The translations under genes and the position numbers were made by a program. Positions 53,396 through 61,724 of a stretch of DNA of 64,000 nucleotides are shown here, in pieces (the stretch's first letter is position 1; each line of letters opens with the position of its first letter). The DNA is taken from positions 184,946 to 248,945 of the forward strand of contig CAZPGZ010000001.1 in the NCBI GenBank assembly GCA_964586075.1. The letters run 5' to 3'. This stretch comes from JBAZLV01 sp964586075. Lineage in GTDB: Bacteria; Nitrospirota; UBA9217. The notes beneath the pieces are model-generated. The model saw only the letters and a list, made by a program, of their open reading frames with translations, ran no database searches and was not told where the DNA came from.

Positions 53396-55027
53396 ATGAG
53401 TTACCAAGTTCTCGCACGAAAATGGCGGCCACAGAAATTTGACGACGTAGTAGGTCAGGGACATATTACCCGCACACTTCAGAATGCAATTGCCTCAAAA
53501 CGGTTGGCACACGCGTTTCTTTTTTCAGGACCTCGGGGAGTGGGGAAGACCACTACGGCGCGTATCCTTGCAAAAGCACTCAACTGTGCAGAAGGACCGA
53601 CGCCGATTCCGTGCGGAAAGTGCGATTCCTGCCTTGAGACCACAGCCGGCAATTCCGTTGACGTAATAGAGATAGACGGTGCCTCAAATCGCGGTATTGA
53701 ACACATTAGAGAGCTGCGTGAAGCCGTGAAATATGCACCGGTGGGCGGCAGATACAAAGTATATGTGATCGACGAAGTGCATATGCTTACAAATGAAGCA
53801 TTCAATGCGTTGCTCAAGACGCTTGAAGAACCGCCACCGCACGTAATTTTCATCTTTGCTACAACCGAGCCCCAGAAGATACCTGCTACGATACATTCAC
53901 GCTGCCAACGGTATAGCTTCAAGCGGATATCCTTAACCGAACTTATTGGCAGGCTCCGTCAGGTCGCAGGTGCCGAACATATTACGATAAGCGACCAGGG
54001 GCTCTCTCTGATCGCACGGGCTGCCGAAGGAAGCATGCGTGATGCGCAAAGCCTTTTGGACCAGGCGGTGTCTTTCAGCGGCCTGGAAATACAGGATGCG
54101 GATATTCAGACCACGCTCGGGTCCATTGCCCAGATAACCCTCCAAAAAATTACGGCGGGACTTTTTAGTCACGATGCGGCCGGACTTTTAAAGCTGGTGG
54201 ACGAGTTATTGGAACAAGGCCAGGACCTGCGTTTACTTCTGTCGGGACTGGTTGAGCATCTTCGGAATATATTGGTGGTAAAGATTGCGAAAGAGCCCGG
54301 CCGGATCGTTGAGCTTCCAGCCGTGGATATTGAAGCAATAAAACAACAGGGAGCAAGCGTAGAAACAGATCGTCTGCTGGTGCTTTTTGACAGCCTTTCC
54401 AAAACACTCGAGGATATGCGCTGGTCGCCGCACCAGCGGTTTACGCTAGAAATCGGCCTCGTCAAGGCGTGCAGTCTCACGCAACTCAAACCGCTCGCAG
54501 AAGTGCTTGCGCACATAAAAGAGCTGGAAATGCATATTGCTGCTTGCGACCCTCCGGCAACTATGCCAAACCACAGCTATGGGCAAAAACCCCACGCGAC
54601 TCTTCAAAAAAATCAGAACACCTCTCCTGAGCCATCTGCAGAAACTGCTTCCGCACAAGGCGATGTGTGGAATAAAATTGTTCGTATTATAAAAGAAAAG
54701 AAACCAAATCTTGCCTCGCTTATTGCACAGAGCAAGCTGATTGAAATTTCCGATACGAAATTAGTGATAGGTATTCCCGGAAGCTTCCAACTCGATCAAG
54801 CAGAGAAACTTGAGAATCGGCGCTATATTGAGCAGGTAGCGGAAGAAGTTCTTAATAAAAAAATTCAAGTCATAAACCAAGCGGTCACCCACAGTACGAA
54901 TCCTGAAATAAAGACGAAAGCCACCGCAAAAAAAGAGGTTCTCGATTCAGCTGTGCAGGATGTATTGCAGGTGTTTACGCAAGGAAAAGTAGTTGAGCAG
55001 AACCAATCGGATGAACCGGACCTGTAA
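53396..55027 (+). CDS. dnaX: DNA polymerase III gamma/tau subunit
   Basis: 543 residues. The clamp-loader ATPase has Walker A GPRGVGKTTTARILAKALNC (about 42-61), zinc cysteines CGKCDSC, and DEVHMLTNEAFNALLKTLEE. Domain III ends near 370, then a linker and a C-terminal domain for alpha/helicase contacts. In the linker an A7 run (54606-54612, codons CAA AAA AAT) lies before a -1-frame TGA six codons on, so a short gamma-like form of about 411 residues could be made. AGGGG precedes the ATG. Confidence 0.95.
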   Translation: MSYQVLARKWRPQKFDDVVGQGHITRTLQNAIASKRLAHAFLFSGPRGVGKTTTARILAKALNCAEGPTPIPCGKCDSCLETTAGNSVDVIEIDGASNRGIEHIRELREAVKYAPVGGRYKVYVIDEVHMLTNEAFNALLKTLEEPPPHVIFIFATTEPQKIPATIHSRCQRYSFKRISLTELIGRLRQVAGAEHITISDQGLSLIARAAEGSMRDAQSLLDQAVSFSGLEIQDADIQTTLGSIAQITLQKITAGLFSHDAAGLLKLVDELLEQGQDLRLLLSGLVEHLRNILVVKIAKEPGRIVELPAVDIEAIKQQGASVETDRLLVLFDSLSKTLEDMRWSPHQRFTLEIGLVKACSLTQLKPLAEVLAHIKELEMHIAACDPPATMPNHSYGQKPHATLQKNQNTSPEPSAETASAQGDVWNKIVRIIKEKKPNLASLIAQSKLIEISDTKLVIGIPGSFQLDQAEKLENRRYIEQVAEEVLNKKIQVINQAVTHSTNPEIKTKATAKKEVLDSAVQDVLQVFTQGKVVEQNQSDEPDL

Positions 55028-55186
55028 AACGCGGCCAACGCTTGCTCCGGACAATTATTTCTTCCTTACCGTGATCGGTTAACCCTCTATTATCCAGCCA
55101 AACCGGAATTTCTAATAAGCTCTATTATAGATCATAATCTTAGTTATACAGCTTCAATCGTGATGAAAATCAAGCAAAATCCATAT

Positions 55187-55205
55187 TTATGATTGAGAAT
55201 CATAA
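55187..55205. promoter_or_regulatory. inverted repeat, possible activator site upstream of the sigma-54 promoter
   Basis: TTATGATT-GAG-AATCATAA is a perfect 8-3-8 dyad centred about 95 bp before the -12/-24 element, where enhancer-binding proteins usually sit. Confidence 0.45.
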
Positions 55206-55282
55206 GTTTTGTTATATTGCTTGCAGCTGAATAATAACACAAATAGTATGTAATACAAGAGGAATTGGTTTTGAAAAATGTC

Positions 55283-55298
55283 TGGCACAATCCTTGCT
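55283..55298 (+). promoter_or_regulatory. sigma-54 (-24/-12) promoter
   Basis: TGGCAC-N5-TTGCT with the GG and GC dinucleotides exactly 12 bp apart. It lies 146 bp before ybaB and probably serves the whole hydrogenase operon. Confidence 0.65.
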
Positions 55299-55345
55299 CA
55301 CATATCAAAATGAAAAGTAGTAACCATTATAAACGCTAAATTAAC

Positions 55346-55374
55346 TTGCAAAATAAAGGGACTTGTTTTATAAT
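55346..55374 (+). promoter_or_regulatory. sigma-70 promoter upstream of ybaB
   Basis: TTGCAA (55346-55351) and TATAAT (55369-55374) are 17 bp apart, 70 bp before the ybaB start. It is a second, probably constitutive, start after the sigma-54 site. Confidence 0.6.
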
Positions 55375-55443
55375 AACACGATTTGTTCTATAGTTACGAT
55401 TTAGAATATTCTAATAATCTAAAATATAGCAGAACGGCTTACA

Positions 55444-55764
55444 ATGTCAAAAAATATTATCGGAAACTTAATGAAACAGGCTCAGCAGATGCAGGAGCGC
55501 GTAAAAAAAATCCAGGAAGAGGCTGCGGGTAAAACCGTTGAGACGTCGGCCGGCGGCGGGATGGTTACTGTGGTTGCCAACGGGCGACAGGAAATAATTT
55601 CAATTAAGATAGACCCTTCGGTGGTTGATCCGAATGATACAGAAATGCTCCAGGACCTGGTTGTCGCCGCTGTAAATGAAGCCCTTCGAAAATCACAAGA
55701 GCTTATGAAAGAAGAAATGGCGAATCTTACAGCAGGCATGGGTCTTCCGCCGGGGCTGCTGTAA
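55444..55764 (+). CDS. ybaB: YbaB/EbfC nucleoid-associated protein
   Basis: 106 residues: helical ends around a beta sheet with MKQAQQMQERVKKIQEEAAG, the conserved ANGRQEIISIKIDPSVVDP and LQDLVVAAVNEAL. It binds DNA as a dimer. The dnaX-ybaB-recR order is common in bacteria; here recR is missing and a DRTGG gene follows. It is separated from dnaX by 416 bp that holds the promoters. Confidence 0.93.
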   Translation: MSKNIIGNLMKQAQQMQERVKKIQEEAAGKTVETSAGGGMVTVVANGRQEIISIKIDPSVVDPNDTEMLQDLVVAAVNEALRKSQELMKEEMANLTAGMGLPPGLL

Positions 55765-55866
55765 GAGAAAGGCGGACAGCTGAGAAGCCGCCTCCGGCAG
55801 CACTGAGCTGCCGAGCGAAAACCAGTTTTTTCGTTATTTTGTCCTCCCACAAAGGAGCCTAAAGAC

Positions 55867-56211
55867 GTGGAATTGCAGTCTATCGTCAAGACCTTGGGAC
55901 TTAGAATAGTATCCGGTGAGGACAAGATGCAAACAAAGGTGCTGGGCGGGTATACCGGCGATTTGCTGAGTGATGTAATGGCAAACAGCCGTGAGGGGGA
56001 CATCTGGATTACCAGACAGGTTCACCAAAATATTGTTGCAGTTGCCAGCCTGAAAGATCATGCTGGTATTATTCTTGTGCAGGGTTGTGAGCCTGCAAAG
56101 GATACCCTTGAGAAGGGAAGACAAGAAAATATTCCAATTATGATATCTGATCTCTCCGCGTTTGAGATCACGGGCAGAATATACGACTTGATGAAGAAAA
56201 GTGGTACCTAA
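55867..56211 (+). CDS. DRTGG-domain protein
   Basis: 114 residues with a GTG start and AAGGAG 9 bases upstream. It begins LQSIVKTLGLRIVSGEDKMQTKVLGGYTGDLLSDVMANSREGD, the DRTGG fold. That fold is often found in phosphotransacetylase-type proteins and next to [FeFe] hydrogenases in anaerobes. The length equals a single stand-alone domain. A second, different copy lies after the hydrogenase gene (63560). A regulatory or maturation role is inferred from context only. Confidence 0.8.
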   Translation: MELQSIVKTLGLRIVSGEDKMQTKVLGGYTGDLLSDVMANSREGDIWITRQVHQNIVAVASLKDHAGIILVQGCEPAKDTLEKGRQENIPIMISDLSAFEITGRIYDLMKKSGT

Positions 56212-56278
56212 GAACATCAAGTATAGCGTAAACGGAAGAAAGCGTTTTCCGTATTTCTTCGCACGGACATAAATAAAT

Positions 56279-57016
56279 ATGCTCAGGGCTTTCCGTTGCG
56301 ATTTTCATATACACACATGCCTTTCACCCTGCGCAGAATTGGATATGTACCCCCGCGCGGTGGTTGCTAAAGCCTTGGCTGAAAGGCTGGATATTATCGC
56401 CGTTTGCGATCATAATGCTTCAGAGAATATCCCATATGTATTAAAGTCCGCTTCAGGAAAACCCCTGATCGTGCTTCCTGGGATGGAAATAACCAGCAGA
56501 GAAGAAGTACACTTGCTGGCTCTTTTTGATACCGTAAACCGCCTGAAGAGCATCCAGGACATTGTCTATGGTAATCTTTCCGGTACGAATCGAGAGGAGG
56601 TATTCGGCTGCCAGGCCATCGTCAACGAGGCTGACGAGGTCGAGGGCTTTAATGACAAATTTCTTCTCGGGGCGACCACATTGTCGCTGCTTGAAATTAT
56701 TAATCATATTCACCGCCTGGACGGGCTTGCAATTGCCTCACATATCGATCGGGAAACTTTTAGTGTCATCAGCCAGCTTGGATTCGTAGATCCGGACATG
56801 CCCTTGGATGCTCTTGAAATAACACACCAGACAGGGCTAAGAGACGCCCGACAACAATACCCAGAACTCAGCCGGTTTCCTTTTATTGAGTCTTCAGACG
56901 CGCATTTTATTCAGGACATCGGCCAAGGCATAACAACCATGTTTCTCGAGCAAGGAACATTTGAAGAAGTAAGGATGGCTTTTAAGCGCCAAGGCGGGCG
57001 ATACGTCCAGGAGTGA
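56279..57016 (+). CDS. PHP-domain metal-dependent phosphoesterase
   Basis: 245 residues. Metal ligands are visible: DFHIHTCLSPC at the start, CDHNASEN (about 42), PGMEITSREEVHLLALF (about 67), a histidine in IASHIDRE (about 158) and SSDAHF (about 210). PHP proteins hydrolyse phosphoesters. The substrate is unknown. Such genes recur beside [FeFe] hydrogenases in anaerobes. The next gene starts 4 bp after the stop. Confidence 0.85.
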   Translation: MLRAFRCDFHIHTCLSPCAELDMYPRAVVAKALAERLDIIAVCDHNASENIPYVLKSASGKPLIVLPGMEITSREEVHLLALFDTVNRLKSIQDIVYGNLSGTNREEVFGCQAIVNEADEVEGFNDKFLLGATTLSLLEIINHIHRLDGLAIASHIDRETFSVISQLGFVDPDMPLDALEITHQTGLRDARQQYPELSRFPFIESSDAHFIQDIGQGITTMFLEQGTFEEVRMAFKRQGGRYVQE

Positions 57017-57019
57017 TCC

Positions 57020-57568
57020 GTGCTTGAGCTTTCCCTGCATATTTTGGACATTGCGGAAAACTCCACCCGGGCCGGTGCCAAAACAGTTTTTATAACCTTG
57101 AGAGAAGACACCTCAAGAGATACATTGTCCCTGGAAATACAAGATGACGGCTCTGGCATGACAGAGGCAGTTCTTAAAAAAGCCACGGACCCGTTTTTCA
57201 CAACCAAAACAGTCCGCCATGTCGGGCTTGGGCTTCCGATGTTTTTACAGGCAGCGGAAAAAGCGAGCGGAAGAGTCGTACTCGAGTCACAAAGGGGCAG
57301 AGGAACCCGGGTCGCTGCAGAATTTAAACTGAGTCATCTTGACCGTCAACCGCTTGGTGACATAGCAAGCACCCTGGTCTCGCTGATAGCGGGAAACAGC
57401 ACTGTTGAATTTATTTACCGGCATCAGCACAATGACCGGGAGTATCTTTTAGACACGAGAGTCATCAAAAAAGAAATTGAAAACGTCCCTATTAATCATG
57501 CAGAGGTTTTGCACTTCATCAAGGCGCATATACAAGCGGGCCTGAAGGAAATAGAAGCCGAAGCATGA
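57020..57568 (+). CDS. GHKL-type ATP-binding protein (histidine-kinase-like ATPase)
   Basis: 182 residues with the Bergerat ATP fold: N-box HILDIAENSTRAGAKTV, G1 QDDGSGM, F/G2 PFFTTKTVRHVGLGLPMFLQ, and a GTR ending. There is no phospho-accepting histidine domain, so it may act as an anti-sigma-type kinase or accessory ATPase. The start is GTG with AGGAG 7 bases upstream, and it is packed against the PHP gene. A partner RsbW-like gene begins at the window end. Confidence 0.85.
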   Translation: MLELSLHILDIAENSTRAGAKTVFITLREDTSRDTLSLEIQDDGSGMTEAVLKKATDPFFTTKTVRHVGLGLPMFLQAAEKASGRVVLESQRGRGTRVAAEFKLSHLDRQPLGDIASTLVSLIAGNSTVEFIYRHQHNDREYLLDTRVIKKEIENVPINHAEVLHFIKAHIQAGLKEIEAEA

Positions 57569-57605
57569 AACATGAATCGGTATTCTTTTAAGGAGGAAAT
57601 GGTAC

Positions 57606-58112
57606 ATGAAGGCCAAAGCAAAGAATGTTGATATTGATATATCCAAGGAATTTACACCCGCACAGCTGAAAAAGGTTCATGAAATCATAGCAAAGTATAA
57701 AAACAAGCCAGGCGCATTGATACCCGTTTTAGAAGAGACACAGATGGTTCTGGAATTTCTGCCGATGCCTATTCTGAAAATAATTGCAAACGGTCTTAAT
57801 CTCCCCCTGAGCCAGGTGTACGGTGTGGTGACGTTTTATTCGTTCTTTACCATGAGCCCGCGCGGCAAGTATACCGTGCGGGTATGTCTTGGCACGGCCT
57901 GCTACGTCCGCGGTGGCAAGGCCCTGTATGAGAACCTGAAGCAGGAACTGAAGGTGGAAGAGGGTGAGACGACCGAAGACAGGCGTTTTACGTTGGAGAC
58001 GGTTCGTTGCATCGGCGCCTGCGGGTTGGGGCCGGTGATTTTTGTTAATGACAATGTTCATGGACGCTTGAAGCCAGCAAAAGTTAAAGATGTACTGAAC
58101 AAGTATAATTAA
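57606..58112 (+). CDS. hndA: NuoE-like [2Fe-2S] subunit of bifurcating hydrogenase (HndA/HydC)
   Basis: 168 residues of the thioredoxin-like ferredoxin family. Cluster cysteines are CLGTAC and CIGAC (about 98-103 and 139-143), with the helical N-terminal part GALIPVLEETQMVLEFLP typical of NuoE. It passes electrons between the flavin subunit and the hydrogenase. The order NuoE, small [2Fe-2S], NuoF, HydA equals the Hnd operon of Desulfovibrio. AAGGAGG precedes the ATG. Confidence 0.92.
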   Translation: MKAKAKNVDIDISKEFTPAQLKKVHEIIAKYKNKPGALIPVLEETQMVLEFLPMPILKIIANGLNLPLSQVYGVVTFYSFFTMSPRGKYTVRVCLGTACYVRGGKALYENLKQELKVEEGETTEDRRFTLETVRCIGACGLGPVIFVNDNVHGRLKPAKVKDVLNKYN

Positions 58113-58135
58113 CCGCAAAAATAAGGGGAACTGCC

Positions 58136-58504
58136 ATGCCGAAAATTTCAATAGCAGACTTGAAAAAAATCAAGGAAAGAGTCCTCGCAGAGACCGCGCT
58201 CCGGGAAGGCGGCCAGAGAGCAAAGATTACCGTGCATATGGGGACGTGTGGTATTTCCGCAGGTGCGCGCGCAGTAATGGATTCATTGATGAGCGAGATT
58301 GCGGAAGCAAAAACGACGGATGTGATGGTGACGACATCCGGTTGCGCTGGGATGTGCAGCAGAGAGCCTATGGTTACGGTGGAGATTCTCGGGAAAGAGC
58401 CGATTGTCTACGGACATATGGACGCAAACAAGATGCGCCAGGTGTTCAAACGGCATGTTCTTCAAGGAGAGGTGCAGTCCACGTTTGCCATTGCACGGGG
58501 CTAG
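58136..58504 (+). CDS. hndB: small [2Fe-2S] thioredoxin-like ferredoxin (HndB)
   Basis: 122 residues. Cluster cysteines lie in VHMGTCGISAGA and TTSGCAGMCSREP. HndB-type proteins form part of NAD(P)-linked [FeFe] hydrogenases. It stands 23 bp after hndA and 84 bp before the flavin subunit. Confidence 0.88.
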   Translation: MPKISIADLKKIKERVLAETALREGGQRAKITVHMGTCGISAGARAVMDSLMSEIAEAKTTDVMVTTSGCAGMCSREPMVTVEILGKEPIVYGHMDANKMRQVFKRHVLQGEVQSTFAIARG

Positions 58505-58588
58505 GACCATGGCGATTATCGGCAAGGGTGCGGAGCGTGCTCTCTTGCAGAATCCGAAGGTAATTACGTGAAGGAGGAAGGTATTCAC

Positions 58589-61500
58589 ATGAAAGCATTT
58601 CGTTCGCACTTCTTAATCTGTGGAGGAACCGGTTGCCATGCATCCGGGTCCATCAAAACAAAGCAGGTATTGCAGGAAGAGATTGATAAACGCGGTTTTT
58701 CAGACCAGGTAAAGATTGTAGAAACCGGGTGCAATGGTTTTTGCGCCCAGGGACCGATCATGGTGGTCTATCCGGAAGGCGTTATTTACATGATGATAAA
58801 GCCGGAAGACGTGCCGGAGTTGGTTGAAGAGCATCTGGTAAAGGGACGGGTGCTGGAGCGGCTTCTCTATAAAGAGCCGGTGACGGAAAAGCGCATCCCC
58901 GCAATGGATGAAATTCCCTTTTTTGCTCTCCAAAAGCTGATTGTGCTGAAAAACAGAGGCAAAATTGATCCGGAAAACATTGACGAAGCCATTGCCAGGG
59001 ACGCATACGCCGGAATGGCGAAGGCCCTGACGGAAATGACGCCGGAGCAGATTGTAAAAGAAGTTCTCGATTCCGGCCTGCGCGGCAGAGGCGGCGGCGG
59101 TTTTCCCACCGGCCTTAAGTGGAAATTCTGCGCACAGACCCCCGGGGATGTAAAATACATTCTTTGCAACGCCGACGAAGGCGATCCCGGTGCGTTTATG
59201 GACCGGAGCGTGCTCGAAGGCGATCCCCATGCCGTCATTGAAGGCATGGTTATTGCGGCCAAGGCAATCGGCGCCCACCAGGGATATATCTACTGCCGTG
59301 CGGAGTATCCTCTTGCCATCCACCGGATGCAGGTTGCTCTCAACCAGGCAAAAGAGTATGGACTTTTGGGAAAGAACATTCTGGGAACGGGTTTTGATCT
59401 TGAGATAGAAATTTACCAGGGCGCAGGAGCGTTCGTCTGCGGTGAAGAGACTGCCCTGATGACATCCATCGAAGGCAAGCGCGGTATGCCGCGTCCGCGT
59501 CCACCGTTCCCGGCCGTTTCGGGACTGTGGGGCAAGCCGTCTGTCTTGAACAATGTTGAGACGTTTGCCAGTGTGGGCCAGATCATTCTCAAGGGGGCCT
59601 CCTGGTATAATGCCATCGGAACAGAGAAGAGCAAGGGAACCAAGGTGTTCGCCCTCACCGGAGACGTGAACAACGTCGGCCTTGTCGAAGTACCGATGGG
59701 GACAACGCTCGGCCAGATTGTCTACGATATCGGCGGTGGTATTCCTAATGGGAAAAAATTCAAGGCCGCACAACTGGGCGGCCCCTCCGGCGGCATGATT
59801 CCGATTGAATATCTTAATACGCCGGTTGACTTTGAGCGAGTAATGGAACTGGGAGCCATTATGGGTTCCGGCGGGCTGATCGTACTGAACGAAGACAAGT
59901 GCGCTGTGGATATTGCCCGGTTCTTTATGGATTTCTGTCAGGAGGAGTCGTGCGGAAAGTGCACTCCCTGCCGTGAAGGAACCAAGAGAATGCTTGAAAT
60001 CCTGACGAACATCACGCAGGGCAAGGGCAGGGAAGGCGATATAGAGCTTCTCGAGGAAATGGCCGCTGTTATCAAAAGTTCGTCACTGTGCGGTCTTGGC
60101 CAGACCGCCCCGAATCCGGTTCTGAGCACGATCCGGTATTTCAGAGATGAATACGAAGCGCATATCCGGGACAAAAAGTGCAAAGCCGTTGTCTGCTCGC
60201 CGCTCTTCAAATCGCCGTGCCAGCATACGTGCCCGGTTGAAATGGACATTCCGGCATATATTGCACTTATCCGCGCAGAGCGCTTCAGCGATGCGTATAA
60301 GGTCATGATCAAAACAAATCCGCTTCCCTCGGTTTGCGGCCGTGTTTGCGATCATAAGTGCCAGTCAAAGTGCCGCCGGTCCAATCTTGATGAGCCGCTT
60401 GCCATCAAGTTCCTCAAGAGGTTCATCACCGACAATGCGCCGCGGCCCCAGACAGCACCGGTTGCCGTAACGAGAAAAGAAAAAATCGCTGTTATCGGAG
60501 CGGGCCCCGCCGGCCTTACTGCTGCGCGTGATTTGGCTCTCCGCGGGTACAAAGTGACCATATTCGAAGAACTGCCGGAAGCAGGCGGCATGCTTCGCTG
60601 GGCCATCCCTTCGTACCGGCTTCCCCGAAACATACTTGCCGCAGAAATCAACGACAACGTAAAGGCGCTGGGCGTCGATATTAAATGCAACACCCGCGTA
60701 GGCAGAGAAATTTCTTTTGAACAGGTAAACAAAGACTTCGACTATGTATATCTGGCTGCCGGTGCGCACAAGAGCCAGCCCATGGGCATTCCGGGCGAGA
60801 ACCTGAAAGGCGTTTTCGGCAGCGTGGAATTCTTGAGAGACTTCTGCATGAATGAAGAGGCCTGGTTGACGGGCAAAAAACAGCTCGGCACCCGGGTTGC
60901 CGTAGTCGGCGGCGGAAACTCCGCAATTGATGCCGCCCGCGTTGCGAAGCGTCTCGGCGCGGACGTTACCATCCTGTACCGCCGCGAGAGGAAGGACATG
61001 CCAGCTGCGGAGGAGGAAATCCATGCAGCGGAGGAAGAAGGCATTAAGATTGAATACCTGGTTGCCCCGCTCAAGATCGTTGAGCAGGGTGGCGCTGTCA
61101 ACGGTATTGTCTGTGAACGCATGAAACTGAGCGACTTCGACAGAAGCGGAAGAAAGAGACCGACCGCTATTGCGGGGTCAGAATTCACCTTAAGCGTGGA
61201 CACCGTTGTCTCGGCCATCGGTCAGATGCCGGATCTGTCCTTTATTCCGAAGGACAGCGGAATCAGCGTCAGCAAGTGGTCGACCTGCAGTTTGGCCGCA
61301 GGATGCAAGTCCCAGACGACAAATTCGAAATACTTTACGGGCGGCGACATGGTCACCGGTCCTGACACCGTTATCGGAGCCATTGCTGCGGGACATCAGG
61401 CGGCATCCGATATGGACAGCCACATCAGGAAAATCAATGGTGAACCGGCATATGTGGAGCCGGCGGAGGAAAAGATCGACATTCCGTTCGTCATTGATGA

Positions 61501-61648
61501 AGAATCCGAAGAGACCCCCCAGGCGAAGATGCCCGAACTGCATGTTGCAGACAGGAAGAACAACTTCAAGGAAGTTGAGATTGGCTATAAAAAGATGGTC
61601 GCCATCCTGGAAGCAAGCCGTTGCATGCGGTGCGATGGAGGAGCTTAG
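58589..61648 (+). CDS. hndC: NuoF-type flavin subunit fused to a GltD/NfnB-like FAD-NAD(P) module
   Basis: 1019 residues. The parts in order are: [2Fe-2S] thioredoxin-like domain (cysteines near 12-18 and 48-54); NuoF FMN/NADH module with GRGGGGFPTGLKW at about 166; SLBB; and NADH 4Fe-4S (SCGKCTPCREGTKRM, about 453). Then CKAVVC and PCQHTCPVEMDIPAYI lead to CGRVCDHKCQSKC (Fer4_20), FAD site GAGPAGLTAARDLALRG (about 638), NAD(P) site GGGNSAIDAARVAKRLGA (about 774) and the terminal CMRCD. The usual HndC/HydB C-terminal ferredoxin domain is replaced by this reductase. AAGGAGG precedes the ATG. The symbol follows operon position; the fusion itself is atypical. Confidence 0.85.
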   Translation: MKAFRSHFLICGGTGCHASGSIKTKQVLQEEIDKRGFSDQVKIVETGCNGFCAQGPIMVVYPEGVIYMMIKPEDVPELVEEHLVKGRVLERLLYKEPVTEKRIPAMDEIPFFALQKLIVLKNRGKIDPENIDEAIARDAYAGMAKALTEMTPEQIVKEVLDSGLRGRGGGGFPTGLKWKFCAQTPGDVKYILCNADEGDPGAFMDRSVLEGDPHAVIEGMVIAAKAIGAHQGYIYCRAEYPLAIHRMQVALNQAKEYGLLGKNILGTGFDLEIEIYQGAGAFVCGEETALMTSIEGKRGMPRPRPPFPAVSGLWGKPSVLNNVETFASVGQIILKGASWYNAIGTEKSKGTKVFALTGDVNNVGLVEVPMGTTLGQIVYDIGGGIPNGKKFKAAQLGGPSGGMIPIEYLNTPVDFERVMELGAIMGSGGLIVLNEDKCAVDIARFFMDFCQEESCGKCTPCREGTKRMLEILTNITQGKGREGDIELLEEMAAVIKSSSLCGLGQTAPNPVLSTIRYFRDEYEAHIRDKKCKAVVCSPLFKSPCQHTCPVEMDIPAYIALIRAERFSDAYKVMIKTNPLPSVCGRVCDHKCQSKCRRSNLDEPLAIKFLKRFITDNAPRPQTAPVAVTRKEKIAVIGAGPAGLTAARDLALRGYKVTIFEELPEAGGMLRWAIPSYRLPRNILAAEINDNVKALGVDIKCNTRVGREISFEQVNKDFDYVYLAAGAHKSQPMGIPGENLKGVFGSVEFLRDFCMNEEAWLTGKKQLGTRVAVVGGGNSAIDAARVAKRLGADVTILYRRERKDMPAAEEEIHAAEEEGIKIEYLVAPLKIVEQGGAVNGIVCERMKLSDFDRSGRKRPTAIAGSEFTLSVDTVVSAIGQMPDLSFIPKDSGISVSKWSTCSLAAGCKSQTTNSKYFTGGDMVTGPDTVIGAIAAGHQAASDMDSHIRKINGEPAYVEPAEEKIDIPFVIDEESEETPQAKMPELHVADRKNNFKEVEIGYKKMVAILEASRCMRCDGGA

Positions 61649-61679
61649 GGAGTTAGTTTTTACCACTACTGAATTGCGA

Positions 61680-61705
61680 CGGACGCTGCTTTAAAACAGC
61701 GTCCG
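61680..61705 (+). repeat. 9-bp intercistronic hairpin between hndC and hndD
   Basis: CGGACGCTG and CAGCGTCCG flank an 8-base loop. No T-run follows. It may stabilise or divide the operon mRNA upstream of the hydrogenase gene. Confidence 0.6.
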
Positions 61706-61724
61706 CCTAAAAACGGAGGAATGT

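Noticed and set aside
53112..53399. 95-residue open frame
   Set aside because: It runs through the SRP RNA, whose signature loop and closing helix are clear; no protein features.
55187..55205. Fur box
   Set aside because: The dyad is 8-3-8 and does not follow the GATAATGATAATCATTATC pattern; an activator site for the sigma-54 promoter fits better.
55795..55813. terminator after ybaB
   Set aside because: CGGCAG/CTGCCG forms a hairpin but no T-run follows directly, and the operon seems to continue.
58700..59773. 357-residue minus-strand open frame
   Set aside because: It is antisense to the NuoF module of the fusion subunit; a G+C-rich shadow frame.
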